A DNA stretch of 64,000 nucleotides from Megalobrama amblycephala (lineage: Eukaryota; Chordata; Actinopteri; Cypriniformes; Xenocyprididae). The stretch is taken from contig NC_063058.1 in the NCBI RefSeq assembly GCF_018812025.1, positions 15,526,797 through 15,590,796 on the forward strand. The letters are read 5' to 3'. A program made the position numbers and the translations under genes. The notes under the pieces were generated by a model. That model was given only the letters and a program-made list of their open reading frames with translations. It did not search any database and was not told where the DNA came from. This document shows positions 1 through 9,583 of the stretch, one piece after another. The number at the start of each line of letters is the position of its first letter. The stretch's first letter is position 1.

Positions 1-39
1 AATAAAATATGAATGAAAAACTCACCACCACAAATTTAA

Positions 40-1222
40 TCTGTTGTGGGTGGTTTCCAGGGTGTTGTTATGCAGATGCTATGGTGTTCTGAATGGTTTT
101 TAGCTTGTCGTTTCTGTTCTGCTGTTCCTAAAGTGTTGTGGGTGGTTGCTAGGGTGTTGCCATGAGGTTGCTAAGGTGCTGCGAGTGAGTGCTAGAGTGT
201 TATTGGTTGCTAGTTTTTAGCATGTTGCTGTTGTTACATATAGTAGTTGCCAAGATGTTGCGATTGGTTTCCGGGGCATTGCTAGACAGTTGCTAAGGTG
301 TTGCTAAGTGTGTCTTTTTTTGTTATGTGAAAGCTAATGTCTTGAATGTGGTTGCCAGATGGTTGTTAATCTAATGCTAAAGTGTTCTGAATGGTTTTTA
401 GCTTGTTTTGGATCGGTGCTTTCTAAAGTGTTGAGGGTTGTTACCAGGGTGTTGCTATGTGGTTGCTTATGTGTTATAAGTGTTTTTTAACATGTTGCTG
501 TTATGTGGTTGTCATGGTCTTGCGAGTGGTTGCCAGTGCATTGCTATGTGGTTTCTAAGGTGTTCTGAGTGGTTTTTTAGCATGTTGTTGTTGTTATGTA
601 ATTGCTAGGGAGTTGTATGTGGTTACTAGGGTGTTGCTATGTAGCTGCTAATGTGTTCTGAGTGGCTTTTATCATGATGTTGCTGTTATGCAGTTGCTAA
701 AGTGTTGAGGGTTGTTACTAGGGTGTTGCCATGTGGTTGTTAATGTATTCTGAATGGTTTTTAGCTTGCTGTTTCTGTTCTGTGTTGTGGGTGGTTGCTA
801 GGGTGTTGCCACAAGGTTGTCTGTTGTAGTTTTTAGCATGTTGCTGTTGTTACATGGTTGCCAAGGTGTTGTGATTGGTTTTTGGGGCATTGCTAGGCAG
901 GTGCTAAGGTATTGCTAACAATTAAAGTATTGGATGTGGTTGCTAGGTGATTGTTAATCATACACTAAAGTGTTCTGAATGGTTTATAGCTAGTTTTGGT
1001 TCTGCGCTTGCTAAAGTGTTGTGGGTTGTTACTAGGGTGTTGCCATGTGGTTGCTAATGTGTTCTGAGTGTTTTTTTAACATGTTGCTATTATGTTATTG
1101 CTTAGGGAGTTGTGGGTGGTTGCCAGGGTGTTGCTATGCAGTTACTAAGGTGTTCTGAGTGGGTTTTATGTTATGTAGTTGCTAGGGTGTTGTAGGTGGT
1201 TGCCAGGATTGAGGGGTTTTTA
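40..1222. repeat. degenerate minisatellite, GTTGCTAGGGTGTTGC family
   Basis: About 1.2 kb of imperfect copies of phrases such as GGTTGCTAGGGTGTTGCTAT and GTTCTGAGTGGTTTTTAGCA, with no clean single period. The same phrases recur at 18603-18870 and 43080-43155. This fills the start of the intron after E23. Confidence 0.88.
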
Positions 1223-1230
1223 ACTTCTTA

Positions 1231-1371
<141 letters not shown>

Positions 1372-1404
1372 GTTCACCAATAAACCCATTGCACTGGTTC
1401 TCAC

Positions 1405-1656
1405 CCTTGAGCCTGCCAGCTGAGTTCTTGAGCTGTAGCGGCCCGTCGTGAATTAACTTCCGCCCACGTAACAGATCCTCTCTGGCAAACATCTGCCCAC
1501 TTTTCATCCTCATGATGGACTTGCTGTCCGTCCGACTGTACACTTCCTTTAACCGCTTTTTCTTCTCATGCTCATTCACTTTATTGTCCACGGCAGCAAT
1601 CACCTCTTTCACCAACTTTAGACTTTGGCTTACGTCTGCATGGTCCTCCTCATTTT
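1405..1656 (-). CDS. akap13: akap13 exon E23: end of DH domain and start of PH domain
   Basis: The peptide runs [20 protein letters not shown] through [18 protein letters not shown] to [18 protein letters not shown]. The DH C-terminal helix is followed by the first PH strands ([19 protein letters not shown] versus mammalian KKLVRDGSVFLKNAAGRLK). The acceptor is TTCTTGACAG|AA and the donor CAAGG|GTGAGA. The next exon, carrying the rest of PH, is outside the window. A 125-base TA tract starts 35 bases past the exon edge. Confidence 0.96.
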
Positions 1657-1739
1657 CTGTCAAGAAACATGACTATTACCTGGAGCACCACAAATAAGGG
1701 TATTAAAAATAGCCTGACTACAATAGCAACTAGTTGTAC

Positions 1740-1857
1740 CTTTTGTGTGCTGCAGTATTCTCTGTAGTAACACAGGATACTTTGTGATTCTTTGTGTGAC
1801 TAACAATATACACTCAGGAATGCTTAGCCGTCGGACAACAGAGCTGCTCATCTTTTT
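1740..1857 (-). CDS. akap13: akap13 exon E22: DH domain CR3
   Basis: The peptide is [19 protein letters not shown], then [20 protein letters not shown]. This is the diagnostic CR3 helix of Lbc-family DH domains ([13 protein letters not shown]), which forms the central GTPase-binding surface. The acceptor is GTTTTCTAG and the donor CAAAAG|GTACAA. No key residue appears changed. Confidence 0.97.
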
Positions 1858-2009
1858 CTAGAAAACAGAAACAGATGTGAAACATGTGAGCGGTTCCATT
1901 TTAGAGTTTTGAGAAGGAAACAAAAGACGGGAAAGAATAAACGCTTCAGGCTACTAACAGTTTTGACTATTTGAGAAATTTATAAAGGCAAAATAATTTG
2001 ATATGCTAC

Positions 2010-2135
2010 CTTGATAAAAGCTTGAAAACGTTTGTCTTTGGTGTGAAGCTCCTTGTAGAAGTTCACAGCTTCGTTGTGTCTGCTGCAGAACTTCCCATAG
2101 ACCTTCTTCATTCTGTCGGCACTGGAACCTGAGAA
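2010..2135 (-). CDS. akap13: akap13 exon E21: DH domain middle
   Basis: A 42-codon phase 0-0 exon. It starts [20 protein letters not shown] and ends [14 protein letters not shown], parallel to mammalian LKKTYGKFCGQHNQS and [13 protein letters not shown]. The acceptor is TTGCTCCCTAG and the donor TATCAAG|GTAGCA. The Lys-rich tail leads into the CR3 helix in E22. Confidence 0.96.
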
Positions 2136-2250
2136 CTAGGGAGCAATAAAGAGTGGAAAAAATTGTAAGTTACTTATACTAAATGCCCCAGACATTACAA
2201 ATCAATGCATTTCTATAGATGCTCCAAAACAGGTTTGAGCCTGATGTTAC

Positions 2251-2498
2251 CTGAGAGACCAGCACGTCGCCAATCTTTCGGATAACAAAGCCGCCCTCTT
2301 CCTGGCTCCCTGACTCTTTCTTCCTTTCAAGCAGGTGTGAGAAGAACTGTGTGTGCAAGTCCAGAACTTCATCTACCATGGGGAACATCTTCTCTACAGT
2401 CTGGACCTCCAGTTGAACCTCTCTCAGTAGCCCTTTACTGTAAACATCAGCCATGATCTTCAAGGTCCTCACGTGGTGCATTTCTGTCTGGATGAGCT
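2251..2498 (-). CDS. akap13: akap13 exon E20: DH domain, CR1 to CR2
   Basis: The exon runs from ELIQTEMHHVRTLKIMADVY to GFVIRKIGDVLVSQ (82 codons). It carries the CR1 helix, whose Glu in the ELIQTE motif is the residue that contacts switch I of Rho GTPases in DH domains. HTQFFSHLLERKKES matches mammalian HSQFFQRILERKKES. The acceptor is CATTATCAG|AG and the donor TCTCAG|GTAACA; the exon ends in phase 0. Confidence 0.97.
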
Positions 2499-2629
2499 CT
2501 GATAATGAGAGAAGGAAGAAACTTTATCACATGACCTTACAAGTGTGTTAATGACCTCGTTCAATAGTTTCTCACAAAGTTCAAAGTGAAAGCAGAAGCT
2601 TCTTGGGAGGGGTATGGTGTTATTCTTAC

Positions 2630-2776
2630 CGTAGATGACATCTTGCCTCTTGATAACATCCTTTTTAAGCTGTTTCAGGAATTTCTTGTCTACTGTAAAG
2701 CTCCAAGAATCTGCCTCCAGCTCTTTGGCATCAGCTTCAAATTCTCCCATCAACTGACTGTCCATCATCTCTGTAC
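2630..2776 (-). CDS. akap13: akap13 exon E19: start of DH (RhoGEF) domain
   Basis: The peptide starts GTEMMDSQLMGEFEADAKE and ends LKKDVIKRQDVIY. The end begins conserved region 1 of the DH domain. Mammalian equivalents are LEAESWSRIIDSKFL and KKDVVKRQEVIYEL. The acceptor is GGTGCACCAG|GT and the donor CTACG|GTAAGA. Confidence 0.96.
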
Positions 2777-2878
2777 CTGGTGCACCAAGGTACAATCAGA
2801 ACCAATCAGAACAATCCTCTTGATTTTTATCCTTTGGTAATATTGGTAATGATTCCAGTACAAGATAAAGAGACTTAC

Positions 2879-2988
2879 CCTCATCTGTAAGAGATTCTGT
2901 GGACTCTGTGACTTTACTGATCTTGTGAAGGGAGTCGGTAGACTGGGACAGAAACTTCAGAGTTCTTAGAGGAGGTTCTTCCATTTGT
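2879..2988 (-). CDS. akap13: akap13 exon E18: STDSLHKISKV segment
   Basis: The peptide reads QMEEPPLRTLKFLSQ, then STDSLHKISKVTESTESLTDE. It matches mammalian WKFLSHSTDSLNKISKVNESTESLTDEG. The acceptor is GCATATACAG|A and the donor GATGAGG|GTAAGT. It lies just N-terminal to the DH domain. The foldback element at 3079-3807 sits in the intron upstream. Confidence 0.95.
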
Positions 2989-3078
2989 CTGTATATGCAA
3001 AGAGCAGAAGATATATTGTATACTGCAAGTTTTAATGCCGTACTGATTTTATAAAACCATGACTTCACAATCAAAATA

Positions 3079-3807
3079 TTAAAGGGTTAGTTCACCCAAA
3101 AATGAAAATTCTGTGATTAATTACTAAATTACCCGTAAGACTTTCGTTCATCTTCAGAACACAAATTAAGATATTTTTGATGAAATCTGAAAGATTACTG
3201 TCCCTCTATGCAACTGACACTTTAAGGCTTCGAAAAGTTCATGAAGAGATTGTGAAACTAATCCATATAAATTGCAAGATTTAATCTAAATTTATTTTCA
3301 GAAGAGACCCAATCGCTTTATATGATGAATAGATTTAATTTAGGCTTTTATTCACATATAAACACTGATTAGCGAACATAAGCATAAGTTTAACCAAACC
3401 TGCATGACGCGCGAGAATAAACCTCAGTGGTTCTTGCGGAAGCTCAAACGTGTTGCGCAACACATGAGAATAAACCTAATGGGTTTTCACAGCTTCCGTT
3501 TACCACAACTGATGAGTTGAACTGTGTGAGTTGATGAATGTTTATGTAAATATAAATCTAAATTCAATCTGTTTATCATATAAAGTGATCGCCTCTTGAG
3601 AAAATTTGGACTAAACCGCTCAAATCCATATGGATTAGTTTTACGATCTCTACATGAACTTTTTTAAGCGTGGTAGTCGCATAGATGTCAATGTAGGGAC
3701 AGAAAGCCCTCGGATTTCAATAAAAAGATCTTCATTTGTGTTTCGAAGATTAATGAAATTAGTAATTAATGACAGAAATTTCATTTTTGGGTGAACTATT
3801 CCTTTAA
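3079..3807. mobile_element. TTAA-flanked foldback element, copy 1
   Basis: Both ends carry AGGGTTAGTTCACCCAAAAA / TTTTTGGGTGAACTATTCCT in inverted orientation. The two arms stay complementary for over 100 bases (AACACAAATTAAGATATTTT on one side, its complement on the other). TTAA sits at each edge. It resembles the Angel-type snap-back MITEs described from zebrafish; the family name is from memory. Further copies are at 15077, 47383 and 54105. Confidence 0.85.
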
Positions 3808-3974
3808 GGACACAATTCTCAACAGTTTTATAATAATGAATTAAATGCAACAGTAAAGAATAAACTAAAAGAATAATCCAAGAAAAAGCAATGAGGCAAA
3901 CGTGCAATTTTATGAGCAATTTCAATATTAAATCTAAAAACATCTGTATGTTTTCAGCTAGCAACAGTACTGAC

Positions 3975-4125
3975 CCTGCAATGTTATTAATGGACATGCT
4001 CTTGGACAGCGGGTTGCTGTTGAAAGACATGATACTGCTGGGGCTTTTCCGAGAAGGGGCAAGAGGAGCGGGTTGGTCATCGGGAATGGAAATGGCGGAC
4101 CATGGACGCTCTCGCGCCGGGAGGG
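3975..4125 (-). CDS. akap13: akap13 exon E17: ERPWSA to SMSINNIAG linker
   Basis: The peptide contains ARERPWSAISIPDD and ends LSKSMSINNIAG. It parallels mammalian KERPRSAVLLVDE and LSKSVSIQNITG. The acceptor is GATCTGTTTAG|CC and the donor GCAGG|GTCAGT. Two bases enter and two leave. Confidence 0.92.
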
Positions 4126-4217
4126 CTAAACAGATCAACAGCAAATGGTCAGATTTTTGATAGATGCAAATAAAGAAGAAATACATAAAACAAATTGTGG
4201 GAGGAGTTTACTTTTAC

Positions 4218-4278
4218 TTCGAAGCGTGACACCAGGCATCGAGGCAGAATCTGTAACGGTCTGCTGCTGTTTTTGCTG
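4218..4278 (-). CDS. akap13: akap13 exon E16: short Gln-rich linker with NAGNAG acceptor
   Basis: The exon reads QQKQQQTVTDSASMPG then VTLR. The acceptor is TTTCAGCAG|, a tandem NAGNAG site, so use of the second AG (exon from 4275) would remove one Gln. The donor is TTCGAA|GTAAAA. Position and phase fit between the C1 domain and the ERPWSA segment, where mammals have a poorly conserved linker. Confidence 0.82.
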
Positions 4279-4464
4279 CTGAAAGAAATATTTTAATAGA
4301 AGACAATCTTTATTTTTGGGTAAACATTCTCTTCAATCATATTATTCCTATAGTTTTGGTCATAGAACAACAATAATTTGAATATAACAAAGAAACGTAT
4401 AAAAAAAGCAATAGCCCTGTTTATGACAGTCATATAAGAACCAAGATAAAAGACAATGAATTAC

Positions 4465-4532
4465 CTTCATTTTGACCTTAGCACAAACAGGAAGACTTTC
4501 TCTGCAACCTTTGTGGACATGTGCATTGCAAT
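4465..4532 (-). CDS. akap13: akap13 exon E15: second half of C1 domain
   Basis: The exon reads CNAHVHKGCRESLPVC then AKVKMK. Cys-x4-His-x2-Cys and the final Cys complete the zinc finger begun in E14. The mammalian sequence is CSAFVHKGCRESLASCAKVKMK. The acceptor is GTTTTCAG|AT and the donor ATGAAG|GTAATT. The split codon with E14 yields Asn. The intron between the two C1 halves is about 4.5 kb and contains the Tc1 element. Confidence 0.96.
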
Positions 4533-5820
4533 CTGAAAACACACACAAACCATACGGTCAGTATTGAAAGCACAGGCGTCTATCCATCAGTTTAAAGCAA
4601 TATTCCACTAAATTTCATCCAAAAGCAGAAAGAATGAGCCTGAAGCTGTAAAATAGCAGTAAACAGAATAGACATCTGGAAGATTTCCTGCTTCCCCCTT
4701 TGTGAAGGAGAGAGTGAGATTAGCCTTTTCCTGCATGTCTCCACCTATGCCAATCAGCTGATGTTTTCCACAAATTTAGCCACAAACACTTCGGTTGAGT
4801 CATTGTTTATACTCATTTTCTCATGAAAACAAGCTAAAATTGTGAGTTTCAGAAGCTCATGCACAAATTCATACACAATATATAAATATGTTAAATGTAC
4901 AACTGATTTGATGTTATGTAGATTTACTATCAATGTCATGCTAAACAAAAAGGCTACCTTTAATGCTAACTCTCAGTCAAAACATACCTGCACGAACGGT
5001 TCTTTTGTCTTTCTTTGTTAGTGTACTTTGCACTTCATGACCACAAAACTACAGCAGAGTTAGACACACCCAAAAGTGATTTAAAATGCAAAACCACAAA
5101 CAAGATCATGTGCACGATGGCATCAAGGGTTGCTAGACCAAAAACAACCTACACGTCCGAGGGTGTCGAGATTATTATTTCCCTGCAACTTTCCCCACTC
5201 CTACACAACTTCTCCAGCAAAACCCCACGCAGTCACGGAAAGTGACTTTTTTTTATAAGAAAACAAACATACACTACCGTGGAGTCAGGAAGATTTTTTC
5301 ATTAAGCAGCACCACTGTTTTCAACATTGATAGTAATAAGAAATGTTTCGTCAAAATTATCATCAACATCAAATGGTAAACAATTTCTGAAAGATCATGT
5401 GACATTGGAAACTGGAGTAACGGCTGCTGAAAATTACATTTTAAAAATTACTCTTTTAAATTGTAATATTTCACAATATTACTGTTTTTTGAATGGTAAA
5501 ACAGAGTATTGAGTTTGAAGTAATGAAGGGCAGCACTTTTCCAAATGAATTAGCAGTGAAAGTCATGCTATGGCATCAATGCTTAATATTTTTGAAGCCA
5601 AAAATAATGCATCCATCCATAAAAAAAGGTAATCCATATGACTCCAGGGGGTCAATAAAGGACTTTTGAATTGAAGCGATGTGTTTTTGTAAGAAAAATA
5701 TCCATATTTAAAACTTTTTAAATTCAAATAACTAGCTTCCAGCGGATGACCGTATGCAGAATGTGCAAGTCGATTTGCGCCAAATGAGAAATCCTCTGAC
5801 GCGATGTATGATGCAGGATG
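4533..5820. other. intron E14/E15, 3' part: repeat fragments
   Basis: The stretch 5310-5520 (GATCATGTGACATTGGAAAC, then an AT-rich run) is a fragment of a common cyprinid interspersed repeat seen again at 44930-45140. The stretch 5600-5820 (ATCCATATGACTCCAGGGGG) matches a repeat piece at 43420-43470. The rest is unique intron with no exon signal. Confidence 0.6.
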
Positions 5821-7366
5821 TACAGGTGCTGGTCATATAATTAGAATATCGTGAAAAAGTTAATTTTTTTATTGTAAATTATTTTTAAAAATGAAAATTT
5901 CATATATTCTAGATTCCCTACATGTAAAGTAAAACATTTCAAAAGTTTTTTGTTTTTTTAATTTTGATGATTAGAGCATACAGCTAATGAAAGTCCAAAA
6001 TCCAGTATCTCAATATATTAGAATATTTCCTAAGATCAATCAAAAAATGGATTTTCAAAACAGAAAAGTTCAAGTTCTTTAAAGTATGTTCATTTGTACA
6101 CTCAATACTTGGTCGGCAGCACATATTACAGCAAATGACTTGCTCCTAGCACAAATTACAGCATCAGTGAAGTGTGGCATGGAAGTGATCAGCCTGTGGC
6201 ACTGCTGAGGCACTATTGAGCCTTCAGATCATCTATATATTGTTGGATCGACTGTTTCTCATATTTCTCTTGAAAATATCCCATAGATTCAGGGGTCAGG
6301 CATGTTGGCTGGCCAATAAAACACAGTAATATCATGGTCAGCAAACCACTTGTAAGTGGTTTTTGCACTGTGGGCAGGTGCAAAAGTCCTGCTGGAAAAG
6401 GAAATCAGCATCTCCATAAAGCTTGTCAGCAGATGGAAGCATAGTGCGCTCCAAAATCTCCTAGAAGATGGCTGCATTGACTTTGCACTTGATAAAACAC
6501 AATGGACCTACACCAGCAGATGTCACGGCCCCCAAATCATTACTAACTTCAGAAACTACCCACTAGACTTCAAGCAGCTTGGATTCTGTGCCTCTCCAGT
6601 CTTCCTTCAGACTCTGGGACCATGATTTCAACATGAAATGCAAAATTTACTTTTATCTGAAAAGAGGACTTTCGACCACTGTTCACTATCCAGTTCTTTT
6701 TCTCCTTAGCCCAGGTAAGATGCTTCTGACGTTGTTTCTGTTTCAGAAGTGGCTTGGTAGTCCTTTTCCTGAAGATGTCTGAGTGTGGTGACTCTTGATG
6801 CGCTGACTCCCGCTTCATTTGACTCCTTGTGAAGCTCTCCCAAGTGTCTGAATCGGCTTTACTTGACAGTATTCTCAAGCGTGTGGTCATCCCTGTTGCT
6901 TGTGCACCTTTGCCTACCCAATTTCTTCCTTCTATTCAACTTTGCATTTAATATGCTTTGATATTTCACTCTGTAAACAGCCACCCCATTCAGTAATGAC
7001 CATCTGTGACTTACGCTCTTTGTGGAGGGTGTCAATGATTGTCTCCTGGACCATTGCCAAGTCAGCAGTCTTCCCCATTAGTGTGGTTTCAAAGAACAAG
7101 AGATACCCGGAATTTATACTGTAGAGATGGTCATTTAACGAAACTCAAATGTAAATATTCTAATATTTTGAGATACTGGATTTTGGACTTTCATTAGCTG
7201 TACGCTCTAATCAACAAATTAAAAAAAAAAAAAAAAAAAAACGTTTGAAATGTTTTACTTTACATGTAGGGAATCTAGTATAAATGAAAGTTTCATTTTT
7301 TAAAATAATTTACAATAAAAAAATGAACTTTTTCACGATATTCTAATTATATGACCAGCACCTGTA
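5821..7366 (-). mobile_element. Tc1-like DNA transposon with ~210-bp TIRs
   Basis: The element runs from CAGGTGCTGGTCATATAATT at 5823 to its complement ending at 7364, with TA at both edges (the Tc1/mariner target). The inverted ends match over about 5823-6027 versus 7154-7364, including the inner TTAGAATATT boundary. The interior is a dead transposase read on the minus strand. It lies inside the intron that splits the C1 finger of akap13. Confidence 0.92.
6228..7078 (-). pseudogene. decayed Tc1-family transposase
   Basis: The minus strand starts MGKTADLAMVQETIIDTLHK at an ATG (7076-7078), the usual beginning of Tc1-like transposases. Further in come KQRQKHLTWAKEKKNW, a KLYGDADFLF-type stretch and, in another frame, AHSAKTTYKWFADHDITVF then YWPAN. 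These mark the DDE catalytic half. Several frameshifts and stops break it, so it cannot be active. Confidence 0.88.
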
Positions 7367-8079
7367 CAGTAGAAGTATTGTAAGCTTAGAAGCCTCTCGC
7401 AGTTCAAACAAATAGTAGCCTGGGTGCCAGCCCGAACCCCGCCCACAACATTTTTTGGACGGGAAGTTCGGTCTGGACTCGATCCATTGTGGAGTAAATA
7501 TGCTCGGCTCCCAGAAGGCCGAGCCAATCAAATTGCCAGGGCGGGCTTTAATCGATGATGGACAGGCTATCTGCGGTTACGTAACCACTCACGTCATCAA
7601 AGAGCGCTTGGGGAGTTTGATTGACAAGCGATCTAACCAATCAGAATGCCGCATCCACCATTTTGTCCGACAAAGCAGTCAGGAGTTAGAAGATTGGCTC
7701 TTTTACTTAGAAGGCGGGACGTATTTCACCATATTGCGCGTTGCAGTAGGTGCGTCCCAATTCGCGTACTTATGCACTATTCTATGACGTTTTTAAGTAC
7801 AAATAATGTGAGTAGTGCGTTCACATTGAAAATTCCAAAAAGAAATAGTACACTTTAAATACCCGAATGATGCACTAAATTAACGGAAAAAATGAAGTGT
7901 GGAATGTTGGACACTTCATGCACTCAACTGTCGCAGCTTTAATTACGTAACGGAGGGGAGGGGGTATCAAACTCTGATGTTAAATGACAAAATAACCTTA
8001 TACAATGGATGAGTACATAGTGCATAAGTACACAGTGTATAAGTGCATAGTATATAGTGCGTCATTTGGGACACAACTA
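7367..8079. repeat. interspersed repeat plus MITE
   Basis: The stretch 7367-7746 contains GGCTCTTTTACTTAGAAGGC, present in reverse at 41530-41560, so it is a dispersed repeat. From 7747 a separate short element starts TAGGTGCGTCCCAATTCGC and ends near 8079 with GTCATTTGGGACACAACTA. These are imperfect inverted ends around tracts built on AAGTACACAGTGTATAAGTG. Confidence 0.65.
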
Positions 8080-9097
8080 GTTTCTTCCATTCATAAGTGA
8101 TAGGAGTGAACAGTCTTTCTATATCTATAGTCTTTGTTTCTTTTCAGGCAACAAATATTTAAAAAATAATTTTTTTAATTGTCTAATTTTATTTTTTATT
8201 ATTTTTTTGTAATTATAATGTCTTTAAAAAAAAAAAAAAAACACGACCCCAAAACCCATTACTTACTTAAAAAAACAACAACAAAAAAACCCCAATCTAT
8301 TTTGTAACATGACTTTCAGAGATCTAATCAAACCAAAACCAACCCCCCCAAAAAAGTGTCAGTCACTTTTGGGAAACGAGAGGAAACGGTAATGAGTCTG
8401 CCAGCACATCCTCTGAGAACAATAAACAGAGAGCGCTAAAGTATGGCGGTAGCGGCGCGCTGACAGGATGTTCCAGTGCAATGACTGGTCTCAGTGCAGC
8501 GGTGAACCTCGCCAGCTGTGTGCGGGTGGAGCGATAGTGATGCAACACTGTGTAATGCCTGACTGGGCAGATAGCCTTGATTCTTACTCCATTTTTTTTT
8601 CTCCCTTCATTTCTTTAAAACTGTACTGAGATGCAGCATAACCCAATTCTCCACACATATTGGACACAAGAGTGTCTCTGTAGAAACCTGTGGCTAAATA
8701 AGATCCCAAAAGGCAGACTGTCCAATTAAAGCAGCTTTGTTATTTCTAGAGACACTCTACGGATTAAATTTATTTAACCCACTTCCTGTGTGAATCTCTT
8801 GCGATGCAAGCTTCTGCAAAAAACACTTTCGCAGCAGTAAATTAAATTCTGAAGCACACGGCTGCAAATGACAGTAAAGGAGGAAGTGCCAAAAAAAGAC
8901 ACCAGCCTATAGCAAAACACAAGAGAGCGGAACGAGTGCGTAGAGTGGAACAGAGCAGTATTTTACCAACATCTTGTTTTTGCACACATTTCATTTAATA
9001 AAAACACAACTGATAGAGATCCAAATATATTTTAAATCAAACAGATTTGGAGAGTAGAAACAAGTTCTATACTCTATAATAAGAGATGTGCTCTTAC
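8080..9097. other. intron E14/E15, 5' part: mostly unique
   Basis: A/T-rich runs (8150-8350) are followed by a GC-richer unique patch (8390-8560). I checked the patch for an alternative first exon and found no ATG-donor pair with a usable phase. Nothing else is seen. Confidence 0.5.
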
Positions 9098-9260
9098 TGG
9101 TGCAGAGGAAAGCATCTTTAGTGTTGATGGGTTTGTTGCACTGATGGCAGAGGGTTGTGGGTAATGTCATGACGGCAGTGAAGAGATGCCCGTTTGAGGA
9201 TCTCCTCTCCTTGTCTTTGGCATCTCGCTCACGGTCCTTATTCTTATCTTTCTCCTTCTC
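9098..9260 (-). CDS. akap13: akap13 exon E14: charged helix and first half of C1 domain
   Basis: The exon starts EKEKDKNKDRERDAKDKE, a highly charged helix as in mammals. It then has NGHLFTAVMTLPTTLCHQC and NKPINTKDAFLC, the first zinc ligands of a C1 (phorbol-ester-type) finger. His-x12-Cys-x2-Cys is kept, but the following gap to Cys is 11 residues, shorter than the usual 13-14. That marks an atypical C1, as in AKAP13. The acceptor is ATTTTGCAG and the donor CACCA|GTAAGA. The 2.3-kb CATC array begins about 320 bases upstream of the acceptor. Confidence 0.96.
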
Positions 9261-9583
9261 CTGCAAAATACAAAACACAAGGTGAATAAATAAACGTGAG
9301 TGTCGATGTGTGATGTTCAGTGCTTTCAGCACTACGGCAGCTGGCGGAGAGCCAGAACTGTGCATTAGACCCTCAATTACAGAGGGGTCCCGGGACAGAT
9401 GTGAGATTAAATGGGAACGGGGCACATCAATCATAAAACTCACAGCGTCAGCAGACCATTGCTGCATCCATCAGGAGAAACCTCATCAGCTCCACAATCA
9501 ATACTTTCATTCATATTCATCCTTCATCTCCAACTGCAGGGATGAAGCACACTTCATCTTGCACGTGTATCTATCGCTATTTT

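Noticed and set aside
8363..8548. GC-richer patch considered as an alternative promoter or first exon
   Set aside because: No ATG leads to a donor in a phase that fits E15, and there is no recognised 5' UTR signal.
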